The notes under the pieces are model-generated. The model made no database searches. It saw only the letters and a list, made by a program, of their open reading frames with translations, and had not been told where the DNA came from. Below, in pieces: positions 48,157-56,988 of a DNA stretch of 64,000 bases. The position numbers and the translations under genes were made by a program. Position 1 is the first letter of the stretch. Each line of letters starts with the position of its first letter. Source of the DNA: Leptospira chreensis (GTDB lineage: Bacteria; Spirochaetota; Leptospiria; Leptospirales; Leptospiraceae); assembly GCF_016919165.1 (NCBI RefSeq), contig NZ_JAFFPS010000041.1, positions 1 through 64,000 of the forward strand. Reading direction: 5' to 3'.

Positions 48157-48869
48157 ATTCCATCTCCATGGATGAATTCTTGGATGAACTTATCATCTTC
48201 TGGAGCATCGATCGAAGATTTTTCTAAGAGTTGTTGTTTCTCGTATAGTTTGTTAATGAGTTGTTGTTGGGTTTCCACCTTTTCTAACAAAACAGAAAAT
48301 ACTTTCGCAATCGGGTCTGGCATTTGATTGTGTTCTAACATTTGTTCTACGCTATCAGAAGTAGGATCACCAGCTTTGACAACCTTACCAGGAATCCCAA
48401 CCACAGTAGATCCTGCGGGAACGTTTCGCATAACAACGGATCCAGCTCCGACACGGACATGGTCTTCGATTGTGATATTTCCCAGGACTTTGGCCCCAGC
48501 ACCAATCACGACATTTTTACCAATGGTCGGGTGGCGTTTCCCAGTTTCCTTTCCTGTTCCACCAAGGGTCACACCTTGGAAAATCAGTGATCCACTTCCG
48601 ACAATGGCCGTTTCCCCAATCACAACTCCAGAGCCGTGGTCGATAAAAACTCCCGCTGCAATTTTGGCTCCCGGGTGGATGTCGATCCCTGTCAAAAACC
48701 GGCTAATATAGTTCACGAGTCTTGGGATGATGGGCAATCGAAGTTTATAGAGTAAATGTGCGAATTTATGAAGCCAAAGGGCGTGCAGGCCTGGGTAACA
48801 AAGAATGATTTCCAAATAGGACTTTGCTGCCGGGTCAAATCTTTTGATAATTTTTATATTTTCAAACAT
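48153..48869 (-). CDS. cysE: Serine O-acetyltransferase
   Basis: 238 residues of the short CysE type. It makes O-acetylserine from serine and acetyl-CoA, the first step of cysteine synthesis. The left-handed beta-helix hexapeptide repeats run from about 60 to 165: GIDIHPGAKIAAGVFIDHGSG, VVIGETAIVGSG, GGTGKETGKRHPTIG, AKVLGNITIEDHVRVGAGSVV. The catalytic His-Asp pair is in IDHGSG. The C-terminal tail (about 180-238) is acidic and coiled-coil-like. It ends 4 bases inside the convergent lipoprotein gene. Confidence 0.93.
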   Translation of the reverse strand: MFENIKIIKRFDPAAKSYLEIILCYPGLHALWLHKFAHLLYKLRLPIIPRLVNYISRFLTGIDIHPGAKIAAGVFIDHGSGVVIGETAIVGSGSLIFQGVTLGGTGKETGKRHPTIGKNVVIGAGAKVLGNITIEDHVRVGAGSVVMRNVPAGSTVVGIPGKVVKAGDPTSDSVEQMLEHNQMPDPIAKVFSVLLEKVETQQQLINKLYEKQQLLEKSSIDAPEDDKFIQEFIHGDGI

Positions 48870-49231
48870 TGATTAGTTGGTATTAAATTTAATGATTAGA
48901 CTAGTCAACTTTTCCGAGAGTTGGGAAAGATTCAATGGGAAATCTGGCTCGAACTGCGTACAAAAAATTCACTTGTTCAATGGATTCTGAAGACCTGTTT
49001 TTCGGAAGAAAAATTTTCCTTTTATCTACTTCGTAAAATCAAATCAACTTTGGCAATTCGATCGGATTTGACACAGTTTTTCCAAATGATTCTCGAGTTC
49101 AAATTCCAACTGAATGAGGTTCAGATCGTAGGGAAAATTCAAATTTCTTTGTCGGTTTTAGTTTCTAATTGATTCTATGGTTAGGTTCTATATCTTTTCG
49201 AGTAGAAATAAATTTCTAGGTTGTTCCGAGT
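48870..49231. other. Intergenic region; one doubtful 83-codon frame
   Basis: Between cysE and the M50 gene. A plus-strand frame at 48921-49172 (TTG start) has no recognisable domain or good ribosome site, and I do not call it a gene. The segment GGTTCTATATCTTTT near 49184-49198 closely resembles one at 55186-55201, both in intergenic DNA. Promoters for cysE and the M50 gene are expected here, but no clear boxes were seen. Confidence 0.4.
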
Positions 49232-50158
49232 TTGGAATCAAAAAAAACAATACACATTCTTTTATTCATTCTTACATTTTTTACATTAACTTACTCCGAT
49301 ATATTTCTAAATCCGCAAGTTCCACAAACATTAGAGAATTATAAACTTATGTTTTTTGAGAATTGGCCTTATTCGGTTTCTTTGCTGTTGATTTTACTCG
49401 CTCATGAAATGGGACATTATTTGCCAGCAAGGTATTATGGTGTGAAAGCAACTTTGCCTTATTTCATTCCTTTGCCTGTGGGTCCGATTGGAACTATGGG
49501 GGCTGTCATTCAAATCAAACAACAAATTCCCGATAAAAAAGTTCTATTTGATATCGGGATTGGTGGACCTACGGCTAGTTTGGTTTTATCGATCATTGCT
49601 TGGTTAGTGGGGATTAGCCTTTCAAAAGTAATGGAGATACCACTAGGTTTTGATCGGTCTGGATTTTTATTTTTTGGTGATAGTCTTTTTACGTATTTTA
49701 CAACGCAGTGGATTCTAGGACCCATTGATTTTGCAACCATGGATATCCAAGCTCATCCTTTGGCAAAAGCGGGCTGGGTTGGTCTTCTCATCACAGCGGT
49801 AAACTTATTACCTTTTGGTCAATTGGACGGTGGCCACGTCATCTACTCTATGTTTGGTGAAAGTTATCGTAAATGGATCCATCGTTTGTTTATATTCTTT
49901 TTGATTTTTGCCTTGCTTCACTTTACATGGTTACTTTGGGGTTTTATCATTTATTTTGTTGTGAAGGTGGAACATCCATTCATTCGCGATTCCCTTTCTG
50001 GTATTGGGAAATTTCGTTTTTATTTTGGAGCGGCAATGTTAGTAACATTCCTAATTATTTTTGTTCCAAAACCGATTATCTTGGGTTCTGAATTTGATGA
50101 TTCCTCTCTACTCACAGATATTTTTCGTCTGATAACAGATAACATTGGGTTGAATTAA
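49232..50158 (+). CDS. M50 (site-2-protease-like) intramembrane metalloprotease
   Basis: 308 residues with about six membrane helices. LLAHEMGHYLPARYYG (56-70) contains the zinc motif HEMGH (58-62), and NLLPFGQLDGGH (191-202) has the third ligand Asp in the LDGG motif. These match the S2P/SpoIVFB-like class that cuts membrane proteins such as anti-sigma factors. It lacks an obvious PDZ domain. TTG start. Its stop overlaps the start of the beta-propeller gene (TAATG), so the two are translated together. The substrate is unknown. Confidence 0.88.
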   Translation: MESKKTIHILLFILTFFTLTYSDIFLNPQVPQTLENYKLMFFENWPYSVSLLLILLAHEMGHYLPARYYGVKATLPYFIPLPVGPIGTMGAVIQIKQQIPDKKVLFDIGIGGPTASLVLSIIAWLVGISLSKVMEIPLGFDRSGFLFFGDSLFTYFTTQWILGPIDFATMDIQAHPLAKAGWVGLLITAVNLLPFGQLDGGHVIYSMFGESYRKWIHRLFIFFLIFALLHFTWLLWGFIIYFVVKVEHPFIRDSLSGIGKFRFYFGAAMLVTFLIIFVPKPIILGSEFDDSSLLTDIFRLITDNIGLN

Positions 50159-51555
50159 TGATTCGTATTATATTATTATTAACATTTTTTTCCTTCGGGC
50201 TACTAGCTCAGGAAAGTAAAGAGTACAAACTTACAGACAAAGCTTATGGCCTTGCTTGGGATGGAGTGAACTTTTGGTACATTGATACCAATCGTCGAGC
50301 TATCATCAAAATCAATGAAATTGGTGAACAAGAAATCTTTAACTTAGGATTAGCCAACCTTCGTGGAATTAGTTTTGATTCCAGGGAAGGAAAACTCCTT
50401 GTGGTGGCACCAAAACAGATTCTGAAATTGGATCCCAATTCTGGCGGGATTACAGACAAAATCCCAATCCCTCTTTCGAATGTTGCAGGCATTGCCAGTG
50501 TAGGAAATTATTATTATATTTTAGATTTGGATTCTGGAAAAGTGCAAATTTATGACCAGTCTTCCTCACTCTTGATAGGTGGCTTCTTTACCGACCGAAC
50601 TCGGCCGCGTGACATCTGTTATGGTAGGGATTCTTTGTGGATTTCGGATTCCGCTGACAATAGTATCTATCGTTATGATACCAAAACTGGAAAAATCACA
50701 GGTTCGATCAAAACAAACTTACGTTCGGTGCGAGGTGTTTTACTGAGTGGATCCAAACTTTGGGTTGTGGATCGGGAAAATAAAGAAATCAAAAACATTC
50801 CCTTCATTGAAACAGAACGTTTCATTGCTTCCGGTGAAGAAGAATACAACCTAGAAGTTTCGTTAAAATTCAAACTGGATTCCGTGTCGCTTTCGAAAGC
50901 ACAGATTGCGATCCTCCATCCCCCTTCGAACGAACAACAAAGAATTCGTTCCGTAAAATTTTTGGATGCAACTTACCAACCCACCTTTATCCAAAGGAAC
51001 CGAGTGCATCTAAAGAAATTATCGATTGAGGATTTACCGGGAGAACAGATTGTTAAGTATAAGTTTTCTTCTAAAAACCAATTCATAAAGTATTATGTGA
51101 CCGATGAATATTTGGATAAAGACGCCGTTTATCCTGGAGACGTAACCTCTTTTTATGAAAAACCGGCAGAAGAATCTAAATTGTTACCGAGAGATTATTT
51201 AGATGCGATTTACCAGGCTCGCCAAACTAGTGTAAGCATCAATGATTTCAAAGATAAAATGAAAACACTCGGTGTTCCTATGCAGCCTTTTCGTATGATT
51301 CGTTTTGAAAAAGGAAAACCAAAATCAATTCAAGATTCTTTATCCATTTTTCTTTTGAGTTATGGATGGATTCCCATTGGTGATTTAGGGCTTGGAAACA
51401 ATACAGATAAACGTTATTTTGAAAAAAAGGAAACAGATTTGATTTTATACCAAAGTTTGAATTTCAAATCTTCAGTTTCTCCGGTATACTTCCGTAAGGA
51501 TGTTAATTCGGAATGGGAAAATTTACCTGCAGAAATTACTTACAAAATTAAGTAG
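50158..51555 (+). CDS. Secreted beta-propeller protein with transglutaminase-like tail
   Basis: 465 residues with a signal peptide (MIRIILLLTFFSFGLLAQ). Residues about 25-225 are NHL/YVTN-type blades, e.g. GLAWDGVNFWYIDTNRRAIIKI, AGIASVGNYYYILDLDSGKVQIYD and DICYGRDSLWISDSADNSIYRYD. After a spacer, the C-terminal 110 residues contain LDAIYQARQTS, FRMIRFEKG and LLSYGWIPIGDLGLGNN, which resembles the GW-I-P-x-D end of transglutaminase-like domains. The catalytic Cys and His are not apparent, so this similarity is only suggestive. It is coupled to the M50 gene upstream and overlaps the lipoprotein gene downstream. Confidence 0.7.
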   Translation: MIRIILLLTFFSFGLLAQESKEYKLTDKAYGLAWDGVNFWYIDTNRRAIIKINEIGEQEIFNLGLANLRGISFDSREGKLLVVAPKQILKLDPNSGGITDKIPIPLSNVAGIASVGNYYYILDLDSGKVQIYDQSSSLLIGGFFTDRTRPRDICYGRDSLWISDSADNSIYRYDTKTGKITGSIKTNLRSVRGVLLSGSKLWVVDRENKEIKNIPFIETERFIASGEEEYNLEVSLKFKLDSVSLSKAQIAILHPPSNEQQRIRSVKFLDATYQPTFIQRNRVHLKKLSIEDLPGEQIVKYKFSSKNQFIKYYVTDEYLDKDAVYPGDVTSFYEKPAEESKLLPRDYLDAIYQARQTSVSINDFKDKMKTLGVPMQPFRMIRFEKGKPKSIQDSLSIFLLSYGWIPIGDLGLGNNTDKRYFEKKETDLILYQSLNFKSSVSPVYFRKDVNSEWENLPAEITYKIK

Positions 51556-52330
51556 AGTATCCCTTCTCTTACTCTTTGCCTGCTCTGGACTCGGACAAAA
51601 ATTTGATTCTTTGTTTGTGGACAGGGCCGTCGAACGAGAGGATAAATTTAAGGAACTTGTAGAATCCACATGGATCCAATTTCCAAAACTAGGACTTTAT
51701 TGTGAAAAAGAAACTTCCTATCACAAAGTGTTTTGTAAGATCCAAACTGTTCTTAGTTTTCGAAAACTTTCTGAATATTTAGAAATTCCGATTTTTGAAT
51801 CCGGTCCACACACCAAATACTATTTGGAATTGAACTCCCCTTCAGAGTTTGGACATTACAATCCAGAGTTTCCTTTGAAACTAAGAGAGTATCTTCTTCC
51901 TGCAAAAACAAACCCAGAGTTATATGCTCTCACTTTACCGATTTACGAGCGACTCATTCGAAGTACTGCTCGTGAGTTTTTTATCGTTTACCAAAAGTTG
52001 GATTCGAATCCTAAGTTTTTTAGAAAAGAAGCAGATCGTTATTTATTGTTAGTGGAAGAAAACAGGTTGGATCCTTATTATTTGGATCGATTCATCTTAT
52101 TTCTTTATCCGGCTTTTACAGATAATGAAGATCCTGAAGAATCCTCTCGTTTTGTTTATTTGAAAGGGGATGAAACCATGGATTCCCAAGTAGTAAAGGA
52201 ACTGGTAGGATTTTGGATTCGTAGAAAGGCAGATGGTACGGATACCGAATTTGTTTTGGGATTGGTGGATCTACTTAAGTTGTACGATCCGGAGTTTTAT
52301 CAAAACCGGACCGCACCTAAAAACGATTAA
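51500..52330 (+). CDS. Putative lipoprotein, function unknown
   Basis: 276 residues from an ATG that lies 56 bases inside the preceding gene. The signal ends LSRVSLLLLFACSG, giving a lipobox Cys near residue 28. Several tyrosine-rich segments follow (LGLYCEKETSYHKVFCKIQTV, YYLDRFILFLYPAF). No family recognised. The three genes from 49232 form one coupled unit, suggesting that a protease, a propeller protein and this lipoprotein act in one envelope process. Confidence 0.65.
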   Translation: MLIRNGKIYLQKLLTKLSRVSLLLLFACSGLGQKFDSLFVDRAVEREDKFKELVESTWIQFPKLGLYCEKETSYHKVFCKIQTVLSFRKLSEYLEIPIFESGPHTKYYLELNSPSEFGHYNPEFPLKLREYLLPAKTNPELYALTLPIYERLIRSTAREFFIVYQKLDSNPKFFRKEADRYLLLVEENRLDPYYLDRFILFLYPAFTDNEDPEESSRFVYLKGDETMDSQVVKELVGFWIRRKADGTDTEFVLGLVDLLKLYDPEFYQNRTAPKND

Positions 52331-52337
52331 CTTAAGA

Positions 52338-53537
52338 TTAACCGAGAATTTCTTTGACGGCGTCGATCACATCTTTTTCATCTGACTTGGTCATACCAGC
52401 AAATAAAGGAAGTGATACAGAGCGATCATACATTTGGCAGGCATTCGGATATTCCTTTCGATTGTATTGGAATGTCTTTTTATAGTAAGGATGTTCAAAG
52501 ATAGGAATGAAGTGAAGGCTTGTGCCAATATTTCTTTCTTTTAATTCTTCTACCAAACTATCTCGTCCTACTTTAGCAATTTTAGGATCTACTTCGATTC
52601 GATAAAGATGCCAACTGTGAATTCCATCTGAATCTTCTTTGGGAAGTTTGATTCCTTTTAGGGAACTAAACTCTTGGTTATAATGTTTTGCAATTTCTGT
52701 TCTGCGTTCCCAAAAACTATGAGATTCTTTGAGTTGGACAACGCCTAACGCCGCGGCGATGTCAGTCATATTGTATTTATAACCGGCATCGACCACTTCA
52801 TAATACCAACCTGGTCGGTTGAATGCATCACGGTTAATTCCATGAAGGCGCATTTTACGAATTCGTTCTGCAGCTTCTTTATGAGAAGTGGTGACCATCC
52901 CCCCTTCTCCTGTTGTGATACCTTTAGTGGCATAAAAACTAAATACTGTGAAGTCACCCCAGATACCGATCATTTTGTTTTTATGGACTGCTGGGAAAGC
53001 ATGGGCTGCATCTTCAATCACATAGAGATGATACTCTTTTGCGATTGCCATAAGCGCTTCCATATCGCATGTATAACCGGCCAAATGTACAGGTAAGATG
53101 GCTTTGATATGTTTGCCTGTTTTTTTACTTTTGAGTTCTTTGCCGTTCCAAACGCATTTGGTTTTGATGGTCTCTCGCAAAGTTTCTGGCGTCATCAAAT
53201 TATGGATGGGATCCACATCGGTAAGAATCGGTTCGGCACCAAAATAACAAATTACTTCCGAGGTGGCAGTGAAGGTGATGGCACTTGTGATGGCAGCATC
53301 ATTTGCGGTGAGTCCGATTGCTTCTAAGGCAAGGTGGAGGCCGGCGGTCGCTGAATTCACAGCGATGGTTTCTTTACTTCCGACAAAGTCACCAAACTCC
53401 ATCTCGAATTGTTTGACTTTGGGGCCTGAGGTGACCCATCCAGATCTTAACACTTGGGCCACTTCTTCAATTGCATCTTCCGAAATGGAAGGAAGTGCAA
53501 ACGGTAGGAAGGTTTTGCGAGATGTGAGCATATTCAT
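52338..53537 (-). CDS. DegT/DnrJ/EryC1-family PLP aminotransferase
   Basis: 399 residues. The family makes amino sugars for surface polysaccharides or lipid A. GWVTSGPKVKQFE (about 32-44) and VNSATAGLHLALEAIG (about 58-73) are the start. IEDAAHAFPA (about 174-183) binds PLP. The Schiff-base Lys is in SFYATKGITTGEGGMV (about 198-213). Closest activities include ArnB-like and PseC-like enzymes. Because lipid A modification with amino sugars occurs in Leptospira, this is a plausible role, but no partner genes lie nearby. Confidence 0.88.
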   Translation of the reverse strand: MNMLTSRKTFLPFALPSISEDAIEEVAQVLRSGWVTSGPKVKQFEMEFGDFVGSKETIAVNSATAGLHLALEAIGLTANDAAITSAITFTATSEVICYFGAEPILTDVDPIHNLMTPETLRETIKTKCVWNGKELKSKKTGKHIKAILPVHLAGYTCDMEALMAIAKEYHLYVIEDAAHAFPAVHKNKMIGIWGDFTVFSFYATKGITTGEGGMVTTSHKEAAERIRKMRLHGINRDAFNRPGWYYEVVDAGYKYNMTDIAAALGVVQLKESHSFWERRTEIAKHYNQEFSSLKGIKLPKEDSDGIHSWHLYRIEVDPKIAKVGRDSLVEELKERNIGTSLHFIPIFEHPYYKKTFQYNRKEYPNACQMYDRSVSLPLFAGMTKSDEKDVIDAVKEILG

Positions 53538-53687
53538 TTATACGACATAATTCGGAAAAAATTTCCAGTCTTTTCCGCTCCCAAACTTCCTATCGACGGG
53601 AATTTTCAAACCTAAATAGGGATTTTCACCGGGTCTTTAAAAATCTACTTGTAGAGACCTACCAATTTCCCCATTCTTTCCTGGAAC

Positions 53688-55040
53688 ATGGAAGTTCCTT
53701 TTTTTGAGATTTTAAATCGTATTGCTGTCATTGACCGCGACATTGCAGAGCTCAATCGCCTAAAGAGCCGCCTGCCAGCTGACAGACCGTACTCGCCTAC
53801 CATTCAACTTACATTTGATAAACAAATCAACACTCTGTTAAACGAGAGAGTTTCCCTTATGGAGCTCCCGATCCTCCACCCGCCACTTTGGTTGCTTTCC
53901 AAAGAAGGGTTGGAACCGTCCGCAGAGCCTTCTCTCCTCAGAGAACGGAAGTCTTTACTTGCCGGGGATCTCTCGGTTCCTCATCCCAACGAACAGGATG
54001 TCATTAATTTCATTCGAGAAATTCCAAAGACCGAGGTGCATCTTCATTTAGAAGCTTGTGTGAACAAAGAAACGTTGAAGTTTCTCTACAAAAAGAACGG
54101 GATCGAAGTCACCGACAAAGAGTTTGAAGATAAATATAATTTCAAAGATCTAAATGGTTTCATTCAGGTATTCTTCTTTGTTCAAGGATCTGTGAAAGAA
54201 GCATCCGACCTTGGATATTTTATCGATAGTTTAGCCGAATATTTACGTTCTAATAATATCATCTATTGCGAAGCATTCTTTGCTCCTTCTAAGTTCATCC
54301 AAAATGGTTTGGATTTTGATGAAATGGTGGAAGTGATGGTAAATCGCATTCGCCAGATCGAAGCTAAAGATGGAATCACCATTCGATTGTTAGTTGACGT
54401 GTCTCGTTCCTTTGGCCCAGAGAATGCAATGAACAATCTCAAAAGAGTTTTGGGATTAAAACATAAAGAAGTAATTGGAATTGGTCTAGGTGGTGCAGAA
54501 CTTATGGGTCCTGCCAAAGATTATTCTGAAGTTTTCAAAGTAGCACGTGAGTCGGGTTTACGATGTGTCGCTCACTCTGGTGAAGACGATGGGCCTTGGG
54601 CCATTTGGGATGCAGTAAACCTTTGTAAGGCGGAAAGGATTGGTCATGGCACTTCTGCCATCCAAGATCCAGAACTGGTTCGTTACATGAAAGAAAATCG
54701 AATCCCGATTGAGATTTGCGTTACTTCCAATGTTTTTACAGGGAAATATGTTCGTAAGGAACAAAACCATCCTGTTCGTTATTATTATGATCAGGGATTG
54801 ATGTTATGTATCAATACGGATGACCCTGATATTTTTAATGTAAATCTAACATACGAATTCTTTAAACTCTATCGCTTTTTGGATTTTTCTATCGATGAAA
54901 TCATTGATTTAGTGAGACAAGGTGTACTTTGTACCTTCCATCCAGAAAAAGATTCCTTATGGAAAGCTATGGAAGAAAAAATCGATTTAATTAAATTGAA
55001 ATACAATTTGGTTTCCGAGAAACAAGTAACGGCTGTTTAA
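53688..55040 (+). CDS. Adenosine deaminase-family enzyme with N-terminal helical extension
   Basis: 450 residues. Residues about 1-105 are a charged helical extension (DRDIAELNRLKSRL) absent from ordinary adenosine deaminases. The barrel begins KTEVHLHLEACV, with zinc ligands His118 and His120 and then Glu-Ala where most have Asp-Gly. CVAHSGEDDGP (about 288-298) supplies the next His and catalytic Glu, ERIGHGTSA has the second His pair, and CINTDDPDIF has the Asp pair. It may deaminate adenosine or a related purine; the Asp-to-Glu change leaves the substrate open. Confidence 0.82.
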   Translation: MEVPFFEILNRIAVIDRDIAELNRLKSRLPADRPYSPTIQLTFDKQINTLLNERVSLMELPILHPPLWLLSKEGLEPSAEPSLLRERKSLLAGDLSVPHPNEQDVINFIREIPKTEVHLHLEACVNKETLKFLYKKNGIEVTDKEFEDKYNFKDLNGFIQVFFFVQGSVKEASDLGYFIDSLAEYLRSNNIIYCEAFFAPSKFIQNGLDFDEMVEVMVNRIRQIEAKDGITIRLLVDVSRSFGPENAMNNLKRVLGLKHKEVIGIGLGGAELMGPAKDYSEVFKVARESGLRCVAHSGEDDGPWAIWDAVNLCKAERIGHGTSAIQDPELVRYMKENRIPIEICVTSNVFTGKYVRKEQNHPVRYYYDQGLMLCINTDDPDIFNVNLTYEFFKLYRFLDFSIDEIIDLVRQGVLCTFHPEKDSLWKAMEEKIDLIKLKYNLVSEKQVTAV

Positions 55041-55338
55041 GTTTCTGCAACAAGGTTCGTCTATTTGATATAGATGGAGCCCGGCTAAAGTAAATTAAAT
55101 TAATTTGTTCGTATTTCTAGTTATTGAAATTCAGACGGTACATCGTTTGACGTTTTCCTGATATAATCTTCATTTATGAGTGTTTGGTTTCTATATCTTT
55201 TGAAATAGAATTTATTTCCAACGATTTTAGTGAATTGTTCTACTGCGCTGGATGTATATTGGTGTTTTTCTCATCAGGGTAACCTTTTTAAAGTTAAATT
55301 TAACAACTATTATCGCTATATTTTCTAAGTTTTAGTAA
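55041..55338. other. Intergenic region, no gene seen
   Basis: About 300 A+T-rich bases without a credible frame on either strand. Near 55186-55201 there is a GGTTTCTATATCTTTT segment similar to one at 49184-49198. No terminator of normal shape was seen. Confidence 0.4.
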
Positions 55339-55701
55339 TTATAAAAACTTTGGTTCTCCCATTAAAAACCAAACTTTGCTTATTTTCTCATTTTCGATTT
55401 CATAAATTGCTAAAACTTCGATTGTTGCTTTTCCTTCTGGTAAATTTCGAGTGACTACTTCACTATCCACAATTTTTCCATCATAGTAATTTCTTGATAT
55501 TAGTTTTGCATAAAGATCTGGTTCTTGAAAGCGAATCAAATGCCTTTCTTTGATTTGTTCGATACCATCGGCAATCAATGTCTTTGGATGTAAAAACATT
55601 TTAGCATTTGTATCCCAACATTTTAGGAATAAATCAATATCTTTATTATTATAAGCTTTTAATTGAGTATTAATTAAATCTAAATTTGTTTCTTCATTCA
55701 T
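55339..55701 (-). CDS. SnoaL/NTF2-like small protein
   Basis: 120 residues, cytoplasmic. TQLKAYNNKDIDLFLKCWDTNAKMF followed by a beta-rich half (VVTRNLPEGKATIEVLAIYEI and KVWFLMG) is the cone-shaped NTF2-like fold seen in SnoaL and polyketide-cyclase-like families. Members bind or isomerise small molecules; none can be picked here. It follows the RibD_C gene by about 30 bases on the same strand. Confidence 0.75.
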   Translation of the reverse strand: MNEETNLDLINTQLKAYNNKDIDLFLKCWDTNAKMFLHPKTLIADGIEQIKERHLIRFQEPDLYAKLISRNYYDGKIVDSEVVTRNLPEGKATIEVLAIYEIENEKISKVWFLMGEPKFL

Positions 55702-55732
55702 ATGATTTTGTTTCGTATTTTATTTCAGACCT

Positions 55733-56329
55733 TTAGAAACTTCCTGTCTGAACTTCTCCGGCACGTTTGTAATTTGCGATTATGATCCCCGTTTGCGAAA
55801 TTTGGCTTTCAATCAGTTTGAAAGCAGCGGGGATGGTTCCCTCCATAAATAATTTTTTTCCGCTACCTAATGTGATAGGATAAATCTTTAACCAGAACTC
55901 ATCTATTAAATCATTTTTCATCAGAGTTTGTACAAGGTTGGCACTTCCATAAACATGCAAATTTGGACCATCTTCCAGTTTAAGTTTTTTGATTTTCTCT
56001 ACTATGTTTCCATTAAGAAATACAGAGGGTTTCCATGAATGAGATGTGATTGTATTAGAAGCAACATACTTAGTTACTGACATGACTTTCGGCCAAATCT
56101 CCGAATGTTCTGGCCAGTATGGTGCCCAGATATCAAAAGTTTTTCTACCTAGTAACAAATCAAACGACATATTCATTTGCTTTTCCATGACCTTGCCGAT
56201 TAAGTCATCAGAATAAGGAACTTGCCAGCCACCATAAACAAAACCGCTGCTTGTATCTTCTGTTGGCCCACCACCAGCTTGTATCACTCCATCAAGGGTA
56301 AGAAATTCAAGTACAATTAATTTTCTCAT
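55733..56329 (-). CDS. RibD C-terminal / dihydrofolate-reductase-like protein
   Basis: 198 residues. [22 protein letters not shown] begins the family. [18 protein letters not shown] (about 59-76) and [22 protein letters not shown] (about 123-144) are the NADPH-binding signatures. Stand-alone RibD_C proteins are NADPH reductases of unknown substrate, often named YyaP/YwjB-like, and are not the biosynthetic DHFR. Upstream of the SnoaL-like gene in the same direction. Confidence 0.85.
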   Translation of the reverse strand: MRKLIVLEFLTLDGVIQAGGGPTEDTSSGFVYGGWQVPYSDDLIGKVMEKQMNMSFDLLLGRKTFDIWAPYWPEHSEIWPKVMSVTKYVASNTITSHSWKPSVFLNGNIVEKIKKLKLEDGPNLHVYGSANLVQTLMKNDLIDEFWLKIYPITLGSGKKLFMEGTIPAAFKLIESQISQTGIIIANYKRAGEVQTGSF

Positions 56330-56437
56330 GGTAATGCTCCTATCAATGATCTAAAATTCATTTAAATTAATAAAAGTTAGGCGTATTAATTTAAATGATT
56401 CAGAGTTTATAGATTCATTCAATAGTTTTGAATTTTG

Positions 56438-56821
56438 TTATTTGTTTTTTTGTTCTAGGATACTGCCCATTGCAATAGCAAAAAATAACAAAGATAAATA
56501 TCGAAATCCAATTTGAATAAAGTATACATCAATTTGCATTTTGGACATTGGCAATAGAATCAAAAAGTCAAGAATCCAATTGATAGAAATCCAAGAAGTT
56601 CCTATGATGATGCCTTCTTTTAAAAACTTTGAATCCACTAACAAAAAATAGCGATACAGCAAAAAACAACCGCTTAAGGAACCAACAACAATCATAATTG
56701 TTTTGAAAAGAAATAGATCAATTTGTAGTTCGCCATCTTTGGAAAAAAAGAATATCGAAATAAAAAAGGGAAAAAACCAACTCAAAAAACCGTATCCCAA
56801 ATTCCATTTAATTGCCTTCAT
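56438..56821 (-). CDS. Small membrane protein, function unknown
   Basis: 127 residues from the ATG at 56821 after AGGATTTACC. Four hydrophobic helices are visible (LGYGFLSWFFPFFISIFFF, FKTIMIVVGSLSGCFLLYRY, IIIGTSWISINWILDFLILLP, YLSLLFFAIAMGSIL). It looks like a small four-helix inner-membrane protein. Family not recognised; no regulatory partner is visible. The longer frame to 56884 has no signal and is not used. Confidence 0.6.
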   Translation of the reverse strand: MKAIKWNLGYGFLSWFFPFFISIFFFSKDGELQIDLFLFKTIMIVVGSLSGCFLLYRYFLLVDSKFLKEGIIIGTSWISINWILDFLILLPMSKMQIDVYFIQIGFRYLSLLFFAIAMGSILEQKNK

Positions 56822-56988
56822 ATGGTAAATCCTATGTGTAATTGCTAAAACATTTTGCAGATTCTCATATGGTGGTGAAAACAATAATTTTCCATTTTAC
56901 TGTCCAACAATAGCTTGACAATAAGTAGTTTGATATTAAACTATCTAAATAGAGGGATCGGAGTTAGTCAAGAACTCCGCTAAATCGT

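Noticed and set aside
48328..48711. Plus-strand frame opposite cysE
   Set aside because: Pro/Thr-rich shadow of the hexapeptide repeats.
48921..49172. 83-codon plus-strand frame between cysE and the M50 gene
   Set aside because: No domain, weak start and odd composition; I list it only as doubtful.
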